A stretch of 64,000 bases of DNA from Gammaproteobacteria bacterium. Its GTDB lineage: Bacteria; Pseudomonadota; Gammaproteobacteria; Competibacterales; Competibacteraceae. The stretch is taken from assembly GCA_024235095.1 (NCBI GenBank), contig JACKNC010000004.1:62001-126000 (forward strand). Direction: 5' to 3'. Shown piece by piece: positions 34,755 to 43,313 of this stretch. The position numbers and the translations under genes were made by a program. Within the stretch, counting starts at the first letter, position 1. Every line of letters starts with the position of its first letter. Under the pieces are notes generated by a model that was not told the origin of the DNA, did no database searches, and worked only from the letters and a program-made list of their open reading frames with translations.

Positions 34755-35762
34755 TTAAATGTAATCGCTCTTAAAACTTTCGAGCGTCTTGATGTAATTG
34801 GCGCGCTCAAAAGCAGTCGGATCAGCCACATTCTGCTGGCTCATCGACCCTTTCATCTGCGTCACCGACTGGTACTGATTCATCTCCATCCACGCCTGCA
34901 AACCATCACGCAGAGTGGTCAGATAATCGACGCCATTCTTGAGCAACGCCGAGGTTGTCATCACCGCATCGGCGCCAGCCATCAAGTACTTCACGACTTC
35001 AACCGGGGTATGCACCCCGCGCGTCGCTCCTAGAGAAGCTTTTAGTTTCCCGTACAGCACGGCGATCCACAGCAAGGGCAGGCGAATCTCATCCGGGGTA
35101 CTCAAATTCAGATTCGGCGCCACTTCCAGCTTGTCTAAATCGAAATCCGGCTGATAGAAGCGATTGAACAGCACCAGTGCATCAACGCCGACATTGTCCA
35201 GCGCTTTGGCCATGGAACCGATGGCGCTGAAGAACGGACTCAGTTTAACGGCAACGGGGATCGTGACCGATTCCTTGACCGCCTTGACAATCTTGATGTA
35301 ACGCTCCTCGACTTCTCGACCATTGGTGGTCAAATCGGCGGGAATGTAATAGATATTCAGCTCGATGCCTTTAGCCCCGGCCTGTTGCATCAATTGGGCA
35401 TACTCGATCCAGCCGGTATTGGTGATGCCGTTAAGACTGCCGATTACCGGAATATCTACAGCCTCGGACGCCCGGCGCAACAGATCGAGATAACTATCCG
35501 GACCCACCGTGTAGTCATCCACTTCCGGCAGATAGCTCAGCGACTCGGCGAAGCTCTCGGTGCCGGCGGTCATCAGGTGTTCCAGGGCAGCGCTTTCATG
35601 CTTTAACTGCTCCTCGAACAGGGAAAACATGACGATCGCCGCCGCGCCTGCGTCTTCCAGGCGCTTGATGCTCGCCACACTTCCCGATAATGGCGATGAT
35701 GACGCCACGATGGGATGCTTCAGTTTCATCCCCATGTAAGTGGTGGTTAAATCCATGTTCAT
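34755..35762 (-). CDS. Dihydroorotate dehydrogenase-like flavoprotein
   Basis: 335 residues with the DHOD TIM-barrel: N-terminal TTYMGMKLKHPIVASSSPLSG, FMN-site segments PVIGSLNGITNTGW, GIELNIYYIP, IPVAVKLSPFFS and the phosphate-binding ATRGVHTPVEVVKYLMAGADAVMTTSALL. The catalytic base and pyrimidine-site residues of true PyrD are not obvious, and the family member found beside NifJ genes is usually annotated only as DHOD-like. It is the last gene of a three-gene unit (gap of 99 bp from nifJ). It is probably an FMN electron-transfer or oxidoreductase partner, not the pyrimidine enzyme. Confidence 0.82.
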   Translation of the reverse strand: MNMDLTTTYMGMKLKHPIVASSSPLSGSVASIKRLEDAGAAAIVMFSLFEEQLKHESAALEHLMTAGTESFAESLSYLPEVDDYTVGPDSYLDLLRRASEAVDIPVIGSLNGITNTGWIEYAQLMQQAGAKGIELNIYYIPADLTTNGREVEERYIKIVKAVKESVTIPVAVKLSPFFSAIGSMAKALDNVGVDALVLFNRFYQPDFDLDKLEVAPNLNLSTPDEIRLPLLWIAVLYGKLKASLGATRGVHTPVEVVKYLMAGADAVMTTSALLKNGVDYLTTLRDGLQAWMEMNQYQSVTQMKGSMSQQNVADPTAFERANYIKTLESFKSDYI

Positions 35763-35861
35763 TCCTTCAGAAATAAGGGATCAGGTTCCAGACTCCAGGC
35801 ATCAGGCTGCCAGGTTGCAGGTCCGTATCTGACCTCTGACGCCTAACGCCGGATACTTTGG

Positions 35862-38800
35862 TTACTTGAATTTGGGCACAAACGTACCGCCGCTACGGGT
35901 CGCCATGTCCTCATACACCGACCAGCGCCTGTTAATCGCCTGCTGGGCCATGTCCATCAGGTGCTCGGCTTCCGCCGGGTTGGTGTGAGCCAGCACCTTG
36001 TAGCGCACCTCGTTATAGGCGTATTTCTTGAGCGGAATCTTCGGACGCCCGGAATCCAGAACAAACGGGTTCTCGTTGGATTCATGCACCATCGGGTTGT
36101 AGCGGAACAAGGGCCAATGACCGCTCTCCACCGCCAGATGTTGTTGATCCAGTCCGCGCTGCATATTGATGCCGTGGGCAATGCAGTGGCTGTAGGCCAG
36201 AATCAGCGACGGTCCCTGGTAAGCTTCGGCCTCGCGGAAGGCTAGCAGCGCCTGCTGTGGATTAGCGCCCAAGGCGACACGCGCGACATAGACATTACCG
36301 TAGGAGATGGCCTGCAACGCGATGTCTTTCTTACCGATATGTTTGCCCGCCGCAGCGAACTTGGCGACGGCGCCCATCGGGGTGGATTTCGACATCTGGC
36401 CACCGGTATTGGAATACACCTCGGTGTCCATGACCAGAACGTTCACATCGCGACCGCTGGCCAGGACGTGATCGACGCCGGAGGAACCGATGTCGTAGGC
36501 CCAGCCATCGCCGCCGACAATCCAGACGCTGCGCCGCACCAGTTGATCGGCGACCGCCAGCAATTGCGCTGCGCGGGGATCGTTGATCTCCTGCAAACGT
36601 TGCTTCAAATCCGCGACCCGCCCACGTTGCCGGCGAATGTCGATCTCGGTCACCTGCTCGGCGCTCAACAATTCGTCCACGCGATCAGCACCGATCTGTC
36701 CGGCCAGCGCTTGCAGCAGCTCGCGTGCGTACTCCAGATGTTTATCCGCAGTCAGACGGAAACCCAGGCCAAATTCGGCGTTGTCTTCAAACAGCGAGTT
36801 GGACCAGGCCGGGCCGCGTCCTTCATTGTTAATCGACCAGGGCGTTGTCGGCAGATTGCCACCGTAGATTGAAGAGCAACCGGTCGCATTCGCCACCAGC
36901 AAGCGGTCGCCAAACAGTTGGGAGAGCATCTTGACATAAGGCGTCTCGCCGCAACCGGCGCAGGCCCCGGAGAACTCGAACAGCGGCGGCAGGAATTGCA
37001 CCCCGCGCACTGTCGAAAAATCCACCCGGCCACGGTCCACTTCCGGCAAGGTCTCAAAGAAACTCACATTCGCGCGCTCGTTCTCTAGCACCGGCTCCTT
37101 GAGCGCCATGTTGATGGCCTTGCGTCCGGTCTGTTCCTTGCTCTTGGCCGGGCAGACTTCCACGCACAGTCCGCAACCGGTGCAGTCTTCCAGATAGACC
37201 TGCAAGGTATAGCGAATTTCCGGGAAGCCTCGGGCGTCGATGGGAGCGGCCTTGAACGCCTTGGGCGCGCTGCTCAGGTTGGCCTCGTTGTAGAACTTGG
37301 AGCGGATCACGCCATGTGGGCAGACCATGCTGCAATTGCCGCACTGAATGCAGACATCCGGCTCCCAGATCGGCACGAAGGTGGAGATATTGCGCTTTTC
37401 CCACTGGGTGGTGGAGCTGGGATAGGTGCCGTCCACCGGCAGCGCGCTGACCGGCAGTTCATCGCCGCGCCCGGCCATCATCATCGCCGTTACTTTCTGA
37501 ACGAATTCCGGCGCGTTGGCGGGGACCGTTGGCGGTAATTCACGGGTGCTGGTAGCCTGGGCCGGCACTGGAATTTCGCGCAAGTTAGTCAAGGTATTGT
37601 CGACCGCTTCGAAGTTCTTGCGCACCACTTCTTCGCCCTTGCGCATGTAGCTCTTTTTAATCGAGTACTTGATCTTCTCAATGGCTTTATCGCGCGGCAG
37701 CACCCCGGAAATGGCAAAGAAACAGGTCTGCATGATGGTGTTGATCCGCGTTCCCATGCCGTTATCGCGGGCGACCTGCTCGGCGTTGATCGCGTGGACC
37801 TTGAGTTTCTTAGCGATGATCTGTTCCTGCACCGGGCGCGGCAACCGATCCCACGCCTGCTCCGGCTGGTAGGGGCTGGTGTTCAATAGCAGCACTGCGC
37901 CTTGCGCAGCATTCTTGAGCACATCGCCGCGATCCAGGAAGTTGAACTGGTGGCAACCAATGAAGTTAGCTGACTGCACCAGATAGGGCGAGCGAATCGG
38001 ATCGGGACCGAAGCGCAGATGGGAAACCGTCTGCGAGCCGGATTTCTTGGAGTCGTAAACGAAATAGCCCTGGGCGTAAAACTCGGGATCGTCGCCGATG
38101 ATCTTGATTGAGTTCTTGTTCGCACCCACCGTGCCGTCCGCGCCCAACCCGTAGAACATGGCGCGCACGACTTTATCGGATTCGATGATGAACGTCGGAT
38201 CGACGTCCAGGCTGGTGTGCGTCACGTCATCGACAATGCCCACCGTGAAATGGTTCTTTGGCCGCGTCTTGCTTAATTCGTCGAACACCGCCTTGACCAT
38301 CGCTGGGGTGAATTCTTTGGAGGACAGCCCGTAACGACCGCCAATCACCTTCGGGAAGGTCGGGGTGGGCAACGTGCCGGCGGTCTGCGCTTCCACCAGG
38401 GTATTGACCACTTCCAGGTACATCGGCTCGCCCGTCGCCCCTGGTTCCTTGGTGCGTTCGAGGACGGCGATGGATTTGACGCTGGCCGGCAAGGCCGCCA
38501 GGAAATGAGAGGCCGACAGCGGCTGGAAAAGGCGAACCAGGATCACACCAACCTTCTCGCCGCGCGCATTGAGATAGTCTGCGGTTTCACAAGCGGTTTC
38601 CTGCCCGGAACCCATCAGAATAATCACTCGTTCAGCATTCGGATCGCCGAAGTAGTCAAACAGGTTATAGCGACGGCCGGTGACGCTGGCAAACTGGTCC
38701 ATCGCCCCCTGTACGATGCCCGGCACCTTGGCGTAAAACGGGTTGACCGTTTCACGGCTCTGGAAATAGACATCGGGATTCTGCGCCGTGCCGCGAATGA

Positions 38801-39443
38801 AGGGCCGATCTGGATTCAGCGCCCGGGCGCGATGCGCCAGCACCAGGTCATCGCGGATCATCGCCCGGATCTCGTCATCCGACAACAACGTAAGCTTGTT
38901 GACCTCGTGCGAGGTGCGGAAGCCATCGAAGAAGTGGATGAAGGGCACCCGCGCTTCCAGGGTGGCCATCTGGGCGATCAGCGCCATGTCGTGGGCTTCC
39001 TGCACCGAACCGGAAGCCAGCAGGCAGAAACCGGTCGGGCGCACCGCCATCACGTCCTGGTGATCGCCGAAAATTGACAAACCCTGGGTCGCCAGGGAGC
39101 GGGCGGCGACGTGGAATACTGCTGACGTGAGTTCGCCGGCGATTTTGTACATGTTGGGAATCATGAGCATGAGTCCCTGCGAGGCGGTGAACGTGGTGGT
39201 CAACGCCCCGGTTTGCAACGCGCCGTGCGCCGCGCCCGCTGCGCCGCCCTCGCTCTGCATCTCCATCACCAGGGGCACGCTGCCCCAGATGTTTTTCACG
39301 CCTTCCGAAGCCCATTGGTCCGCCAACTCGGCCATCGTCGAAGACGGGGTGATGGGATAGATGGTGCAGACTTCGTTCACCCGGTAGGCGACGTAGGCCG
39401 CCGCTTCATTACCGTCAATGGTGGTAACTTGCCGTTCAGTCAT
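35862..39443 (-). CDS. nifJ: Pyruvate:ferredoxin (flavodoxin) oxidoreductase
   Basis: 1193 residues, the normal length for the single-chain enzyme. It oxidises pyruvate with CoA to acetyl-CoA and CO2, reducing ferredoxin or flavodoxin. Order: pyruvate-binding domain (YPITPSSTMAE at about 30), CoA/transketolase-like middle domains, two ferredoxin-type clusters (CIQCGNCSMVCPHG and CTGCGLCVEVCPAKSKE at about 690-750), a cluster cysteine in ACAGCGETPYV and the TPP site GDGWAYDIGSSGVDHV with NTGGQMSKSTP. All key cysteines are present. The upstream gene encodes a GltD-like flavoprotein. The enzyme is oxygen-sensitive in most hosts, so anaerobic expression is expected. Confidence 0.97.
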   Translation of the reverse strand: MTERQVTTIDGNEAAAYVAYRVNEVCTIYPITPSSTMAELADQWASEGVKNIWGSVPLVMEMQSEGGAAGAAHGALQTGALTTTFTASQGLMLMIPNMYKIAGELTSAVFHVAARSLATQGLSIFGDHQDVMAVRPTGFCLLASGSVQEAHDMALIAQMATLEARVPFIHFFDGFRTSHEVNKLTLLSDDEIRAMIRDDLVLAHRARALNPDRPFIRGTAQNPDVYFQSRETVNPFYAKVPGIVQGAMDQFASVTGRRYNLFDYFGDPNAERVIILMGSGQETACETADYLNARGEKVGVILVRLFQPLSASHFLAALPASVKSIAVLERTKEPGATGEPMYLEVVNTLVEAQTAGTLPTPTFPKVIGGRYGLSSKEFTPAMVKAVFDELSKTRPKNHFTVGIVDDVTHTSLDVDPTFIIESDKVVRAMFYGLGADGTVGANKNSIKIIGDDPEFYAQGYFVYDSKKSGSQTVSHLRFGPDPIRSPYLVQSANFIGCHQFNFLDRGDVLKNAAQGAVLLLNTSPYQPEQAWDRLPRPVQEQIIAKKLKVHAINAEQVARDNGMGTRINTIMQTCFFAISGVLPRDKAIEKIKYSIKKSYMRKGEEVVRKNFEAVDNTLTNLREIPVPAQATSTRELPPTVPANAPEFVQKVTAMMMAGRGDELPVSALPVDGTYPSSTTQWEKRNISTFVPIWEPDVCIQCGNCSMVCPHGVIRSKFYNEANLSSAPKAFKAAPIDARGFPEIRYTLQVYLEDCTGCGLCVEVCPAKSKEQTGRKAINMALKEPVLENERANVSFFETLPEVDRGRVDFSTVRGVQFLPPLFEFSGACAGCGETPYVKMLSQLFGDRLLVANATGCSSIYGGNLPTTPWSINNEGRGPAWSNSLFEDNAEFGLGFRLTADKHLEYARELLQALAGQIGADRVDELLSAEQVTEIDIRRQRGRVADLKQRLQEINDPRAAQLLAVADQLVRRSVWIVGGDGWAYDIGSSGVDHVLASGRDVNVLVMDTEVYSNTGGQMSKSTPMGAVAKFAAAGKHIGKKDIALQAISYGNVYVARVALGANPQQALLAFREAEAYQGPSLILAYSHCIAHGINMQRGLDQQHLAVESGHWPLFRYNPMVHESNENPFVLDSGRPKIPLKKYAYNEVRYKVLAHTNPAEAEHLMDMAQQAINRRWSVYEDMATRSGGTFVPKFK

Positions 39444-39507
39444 TTCGTGCTTCTCTCTTGGCCCGCTGTGATGGAGCGGGCAGGTGGTTTTTGATCACCA
39501 TGCGCTC

Positions 39508-39530
39508 CCCCTCTCCTGGCAGGAGAGGGG
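39508..39530. repeat. Short GC-rich inverted repeat between two genes of the redox unit
   Basis: CCCCTCTCCT and AGGAGAGGGG face each other around a three-base loop, followed by G-rich sequence. It resembles common intergenic palindromes and could reduce read-through into nifJ. There is no T-run on the transcribed strand. Confidence 0.6.
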
Positions 39531-39558
39531 TCGGCGGTGAGGGGATGGGGGCGAATGA

Positions 39559-41196
39559 TTACGCTTCCGCCGGTTCCGGGATCATCTCGATGGCATGGCA
39601 GGGACACTGCTCAAAACAGACAGCGCAGCCGGTGCAGAGATCGTAGTTGTAGCGGTAGCGTTTGCCGGGTCCCAGCTTGATCACGGCGTCTTCGGGACAG
39701 GCGCCAAAGCAGCCGTCGCATTCATAGCAGTTGCCGCAGGACAGGCAGCGCTTGGCCTCGTAAACCGCTTCCTTGGGCCCCAGCCCGGCCACCACTTCCT
39801 CGAAACTGCTCTGGCGAACCTTCATGTCCAAATGACCCTGCGGGCGCTGGGCGGCGTCGGTGTAGTACCAAACATGCAGCTTGTCGAAGGTCGCCAGATC
39901 ATGCTTGGGCGGCTTGGCATAAGATTCGCCGCGCAACCAGGCGTCGATATGGCGGGCGGCTTTCTTACCGTGGCCAACGCCGATGGTCACCGTGCGGTCG
40001 GAAGGCACCATGTCGCCGCCCGCGAACAGACCCGGACTGCCGGTCATCATCTGGTCGTTGACGATCACCACGCCGTCGGCCTTGAACTGTACGCCCGGCA
40101 CCTTTTGCATGAAGCTGGTATCTACGTCCTGCCCCAGCGCCAGAATCAAGGCATCGGCCTCCAGCGTCTCAAACTGACCGGTCGGACGCGGCCGACCCTT
40201 CTCGTCGATCTCCATCACCTCGACGGTGAATTGGTTTTCCTCAATATTCTTGATCGTGCGCAGCCAGTGAATTTTGACGCCTTCTTCCAGCGCCTCATCG
40301 GCCTCGAACTCATGAGCGGGCATGTGGGCGCGGTCGCGGCGGTAGATGATCAACGGTTCGTAGCCCAGCCGCTTGGCGACGCGGGCGGCGTCCATCGCCG
40401 TGTTGCCGCCGCCGTAGATGGCGACGCGCCGGCCCAGCTTGGGCGCATTGCCCGTTTCCACATCCTTGAGAAAGTTGATGGCGTCGAACATCTTGCCGGC
40501 ATCGCGCGCCGGGATTTCGGTGCGCTTGCTGATATGGGCGCCGACCGCGACAAAGATGGCGTCGAAATCGCCTTGCCGCTTCTCAGCCAACAGGTCATCG
40601 ACCCGATGGTTCAGAACGATCTTGACGCCCATGGTTTCGATGCGCTTCACCTCGGCGTCCAGTACATCGCGCGGCAGGCGGTAAGAGGGAATGCCAAAAT
40701 GCATCATGCCGCCGGCCATCGGTCCGGCTTCATGAATTTCCACTTCGTGACCCAGGCGGGCCAGGTGATAGGCGGCGGACAAGCCGCTGGGGCCGGCGCC
40801 GACCACCAACACCCGCTTGCCGGTCGGTTGCGCGGTGACCTCGAATTGCCAGTTTTCCTGCAAGGCCAGATCGCCAAGGAAGCGTTCGACCGCATGGATG
40901 CTGACCGAAGAATCGAGCTTGCCCCGGTTGCAGGCGCTTTCGCAGGGGTGGTAACACACCCGGCCATGAATCGCCGGCATGGGATTGTTTTCGGTCAGGC
41001 TCTGCCAGGCTTCTTTGAAACGCCCGGCCTGGGCGTGCGTCAGCCAGGCTTGAATATTCTCGCCTGCCGGACAGGCATTGTTGCACGTCGGCAGCAAATC
41101 CGCGTAAATCGGCCGCTGGATGCGCTGCGGGCCGACATTACGCTTCTCGTGCGTCAGGTCCAACGGGCGTGTCATGTTGATAGGCTGGTCAGTCAT
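39559..41196 (-). CDS. GltD-like NAD(P)H:ferredoxin-type oxidoreductase with extra 4Fe-4S domain
   Basis: 545 residues. An N-terminal Fe-S region like the glutamate synthase small subunit (CNNACPAGE, CYHPCESACNRG) is followed by an FAD-binding site VVGAGPSGLSAAYHLARLG near 130 and an NAD(P) site IYGGGNTAMDAARVAKRLG near 265. A C-terminal ferredoxin domain has two cysteine sets (CLSCGNCYECDGCFGACP and CTGCAVCFEQCP). The extra ferredoxin domain and the position ahead of nifJ (115 bp) suggest it passes electrons between reduced ferredoxin and NAD(P), not glutamate synthesis; no GltB gene is present. This assignment is inferred from context. Confidence 0.85.
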   Translation of the reverse strand: MTDQPINMTRPLDLTHEKRNVGPQRIQRPIYADLLPTCNNACPAGENIQAWLTHAQAGRFKEAWQSLTENNPMPAIHGRVCYHPCESACNRGKLDSSVSIHAVERFLGDLALQENWQFEVTAQPTGKRVLVVGAGPSGLSAAYHLARLGHEVEIHEAGPMAGGMMHFGIPSYRLPRDVLDAEVKRIETMGVKIVLNHRVDDLLAEKRQGDFDAIFVAVGAHISKRTEIPARDAGKMFDAINFLKDVETGNAPKLGRRVAIYGGGNTAMDAARVAKRLGYEPLIIYRRDRAHMPAHEFEADEALEEGVKIHWLRTIKNIEENQFTVEVMEIDEKGRPRPTGQFETLEADALILALGQDVDTSFMQKVPGVQFKADGVVIVNDQMMTGSPGLFAGGDMVPSDRTVTIGVGHGKKAARHIDAWLRGESYAKPPKHDLATFDKLHVWYYTDAAQRPQGHLDMKVRQSSFEEVVAGLGPKEAVYEAKRCLSCGNCYECDGCFGACPEDAVIKLGPGKRYRYNYDLCTGCAVCFEQCPCHAIEMIPEPAEA

Positions 41197-41284
41197 CGTT
41201 TGCTTCTCTTCGCAATCGTCTGGTGGTGAAAAATCGCCGACCGTTCAAGGCGCAGCGCCGACCGGGTCGTGCTGGCGGTCGTGT

Positions 41285-41298
41285 TCGATCGTTTTCAA
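41285..41298. promoter_or_regulatory. Possible FNR-type binding site upstream of the redox unit
   Basis: TTGAA-AACG-ATCGA (minus strand) matches the FNR consensus TTGAT-N4-ATCAA at eight of ten positions, about 90 bp before the GltD-like gene. Weak evidence on its own. The window does encode an FNR-type regulator. Confidence 0.3.
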
Positions 41299-41400
41299 CT
41301 AAACTCGTCCCCATAAACGTAGAACATTTTGGCCGGAAGTGAATAACCCGCTGCGATCAATCGTCCGCGAAATTGCAACCTCAACTCAGGAGTGCAATCT

Positions 41401-42405
41401 ATGAAAGCCGTCTTGCTCCGCCAACTCGGCGGTCCCGAACAACTCAGCATTGAAGACTTGGCCCTGCCGGAACCCAGCCCAGGCCAGGTTCGCGTTCGCC
41501 TCCACGCTTCGGCGCTCAACCGCCGCGATGTCTGGATCACCTTAGGCCAATATCCGGGCATTCGCCTACCGTGCGGCATGGGTTCGGATGGCGCGGGCGT
41601 GGTCGATCAATTAGGTCCAGACGCACCAGCGGATTTGCTGGGCCGGGAAGTCGTGATCTATCCCGCTTATGACTGGGGAAATGACCCGCGTTTCCCCGGT
41701 ACGACCTTCCGGGTGTTGGGAATGCCTGATCCGGGTTGTTTTGCTGAACACCTTTGCGTTCCCGCCGGTCATGTTTTTGCCAAGCCGACGCATTTGAACT
41801 GGGAACAAGCGGCGGCTATCCCGCTAGCGGGTTTAACGGCATGGCGAGCGTTGATGACCCAGGCCGCAGCGCAGCCGGGCGAAACCGTGCTGGTCACCGG
41901 CATTGGCGGCGGCGTGGCGACCTTTGCCATGAAGTGGGCTGTGGCGCTGGGCGCACGGGTCTTTGTCACCAGCGGCGACGAAGGCAAGCTGGAACAGGCG
42001 CGGCAGATGGGTGCGTCTGGTGGCGTCAACTATCGGGCGGAGGACTGGGATAAACAATTGGCTAAGCTGACCGGTGGCGTCGATGTGGTTATTGATGGAA
42101 CGGGGGGGCCGGCTTTTAAGGGCTGTTTCTCAGTGCTGAAACCGGCGGGTCGGTTAGTGGTGTATGGTTCGACCGCCGGTAACCCACCCGGACTGGACAT
42201 GGTCCGGCTATTCTTCCGGCAGGCGCGGATCATTGGCTCCACCATGGGTTCGCCAGAGGAATTTGCCGCTATGCTGCGCTTTGTCGAAGCGCATCACGTC
42301 GAGCCCGCAATTGACCGGGTCTTTCCGCTAGATCAGGTCGTTGCCGCCCATCAGCGGTTGCTGGCGGCTGAGCAACTGGGAAAAATTGTTTTACGGCATG
42401 GTTAA
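41401..42405 (+). CDS. Zinc-type alcohol dehydrogenase / quinone oxidoreductase family protein
   Basis: 334 residues of the medium-chain reductase family. The start ATG at 41401 has an AGGAG box; a GTG nine bases earlier is less likely. Features are a GroES-like N-terminal domain (HASALNRRDVWITLGQYPG), the Rossmann motif VTGIGGGVATFAMKWAVALGARVF near 165 and the family end RVFPLDQVVAAHQRLL....GKIVL. Structural-zinc cysteines are not evident, which favours the quinone oxidoreductase (QOR) type using NADPH. Substrate unknown. It is divergent from the redox unit. Confidence 0.88.
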   Translation: MKAVLLRQLGGPEQLSIEDLALPEPSPGQVRVRLHASALNRRDVWITLGQYPGIRLPCGMGSDGAGVVDQLGPDAPADLLGREVVIYPAYDWGNDPRFPGTTFRVLGMPDPGCFAEHLCVPAGHVFAKPTHLNWEQAAAIPLAGLTAWRALMTQAAAQPGETVLVTGIGGGVATFAMKWAVALGARVFVTSGDEGKLEQARQMGASGGVNYRAEDWDKQLAKLTGGVDVVIDGTGGPAFKGCFSVLKPAGRLVVYGSTAGNPPGLDMVRLFFRQARIIGSTMGSPEEFAAMLRFVEAHHVEPAIDRVFPLDQVVAAHQRLLAAEQLGKIVLRHG

Positions 42406-42413
42406 TTAATTTC

Positions 42414-42442
42414 TTGACGCAGTGCAATATGTTCTTTATACT
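42414..42442 (+). promoter_or_regulatory. Promoter of small RNA gene 1
   Basis: TTGACG (42414-42419) and TATACT (42437-42442) with exactly 17 bp between: a strong sigma-70 type promoter. The spacer begins CAGTGCAATAT; the same CAGTGCAA stands at the same place in the second promoter. A similar GCATTGCAA lies just after the -10 box, forming direct repeats that could bind a regulator. Confidence 0.75.
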
Positions 42443-42448
42443 GCATTG

Positions 42449-42531
42449 CAACATTCATCGAGAATGTTATCCTCCAAATCCTCCTTTGGTGGTTCTTTAG
42501 CCAGGATTAAGCATGATCCTGGCTTTTTTTT
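42449..42531 (+). ncRNA. Candidate small RNA 1 (about 83 nt)
   Basis: No open frame. The predicted transcript has three stem-loops: AACATTC-ATCGA-GAATGTT (42450-42468, perfect seven-base stem), CCTCCAAA-TCCTCC-TTTGGTGG (42471-42492, one mismatch, with a Shine-Dalgarno-complementary TCCTCC loop) and a rho-independent terminator AGCCAGGAT/ATCCTGGCT followed by eight T (42499-42531). The layout is typical of trans-acting small RNAs that block ribosome binding. A sibling follows 80 bp downstream. Not recognised as a named family. Confidence 0.7.
42499..42531 (+). terminator. Rho-independent terminator of small RNA 1
   Basis: Nine-base perfect stem, eight-base loop and a run of eight T. It could also end transcription from the dehydrogenase gene. 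Confidence 0.88.
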
Positions 42532-42574
42532 ATTGCGCCGCAAAAAAAGTTTTGTTGCGTTCCTATGAATTTGC

Positions 42575-42603
42575 TTGACGCAGTGCAACATTTAGACTAA
42601 GCT
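42575..42603 (+). promoter_or_regulatory. Promoter of small RNA gene 2
   Basis: TTGACG (42575-42580) and a weaker TAAGCT (42598-42603), again with 17 bp between them. The -35 box and the next ten bases (TTGACGCAGTGCAA) are identical to those of promoter 1, which argues for shared control. Confidence 0.65.
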
Positions 42604-42609
42604 ACGTTC

Positions 42610-42686
42610 TGACATCGTTCAGATGTTCTTCTCCACACCTTCCTTTGGTGGTTTTTAGCCGGGGTTCACCGAATCCCGGCTTTTTT
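42610..42686 (+). ncRNA. Candidate small RNA 2 (about 77 nt), sibling of small RNA 1
   Basis: The first stem-loop ACATC-GTTCA-GATGT (42612-42626) also has a five-base loop. A CU-rich segment CCACACCTTCCTTTGGTGG (42633-42651) shares CCTTTGGTGGTT with sibling 1. The terminator GCCGGGGTTC/GAATCCCGGC with six T is at 42658-42686. The primary sequence outside the shared parts has diverged, so this is an old duplication with the design kept. Confidence 0.68.
42658..42686 (+). terminator. Rho-independent terminator of small RNA 2
   Basis: Ten-base stem (one G-T pair), three-base loop and six T. Confidence 0.88.
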
Positions 42687-42899
42687 GTGAACGACGTTCA
42701 GGCAACCGCCAGATACTTCGCCAGACCCTCCATCATCTATACTGTCGTGGTTTCAGAGTTGCGTTTTGCGAGGCTCATCCGATGACCGAAGCCGTATTAG
42801 ATAGAGCTTACGCATTGACAAACATCGTATAATGTGCATAGCGAGTCAAATCTTGGTCATGAATGTTGCCGTTAATGAGAACAATCAGCCGCCCACCCA

Positions 42900-43063
42900 C
42901 CGCCCGTTGCACTTTAGCGATGTATGTATCTTTTATATTGAGCACACCGCACTCACCGACCTGTTGTCGGTTGGGGGAAGTGATGAAGATCAGCCACGAC
43001 AGTGTTAATCGGTTCTTACTCCGCGAAGAGTATACGCCCCACGATTTATTCAATGAGGTCCGC
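42900..43063 (+). pseudogene. Transposase N-terminal fragment
   Basis: MKISHDSVNRFLLREEYTPHDLFNEV resembles the N-terminal SHDxxxRFL motif of IS4/IS701-type transposases. The sequence before it appears to continue the homology in another frame. It ends abruptly where the next fragment, on the other strand, begins. Low confidence; it is debris at best. Confidence 0.4.
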
Positions 43064-43313
43064 ACCGACGGGCTTGGGAAAAAGCGCTCGCGGTGACCGG
43101 AGCCATCATCAGCCAGGTGGTCGCTTCATTCACCACATTTTGCAAGGATTTCACACTCTTTCTCAGAATCAAGACCAAGACCGCGGCAAACGACAAACAA
43201 CGAACGCGCGTGAACGCTTGATCGTTGACCCGATGTCGGTTCTTAAAGTCAGCGCTGTTGAGGAGGTCACGGGTGATCTCGATTGCAGCATAGGCCGTAG
43301 GGTTCATCGGCAA
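43050..43313 (-). pseudogene. IS4-family transposase N-terminal fragment
   Basis: About 87 codons with FKNRHRVNDQAFTRVRCLSFAAVLVLILRKSVKSLQ and VTASAFSQARR, the standard beginning of IS4-type transposases. The DDE part is absent. It is truncated against the fragment on the plus strand. Confidence 0.65.

Noticed and set aside
34755..35762. Naming the DHOD-like gene pyrD
   Set aside because: Context with NifJ and lack of a clear catalytic base motif argue against the pyrimidine enzyme.
39595..41229. Long open frame of 544 codons on the plus strand
   Set aside because: It is antisense to the GltD-like gene, whose FAD, NAD(P) and Fe-S motifs are unmistakable; the mirror frame arises from high GC codon use.
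42820..42840. TTGACA and TATAAT boxes near 42815-42832
   Set aside because: The spacing is only seven bases, too short for a sigma-70 promoter.
42808..43065. Minus-strand frame of 85 codons next to the small RNAs
   Set aside because: No recognisable protein, poor start context and overlap with transposase debris on the other strand.
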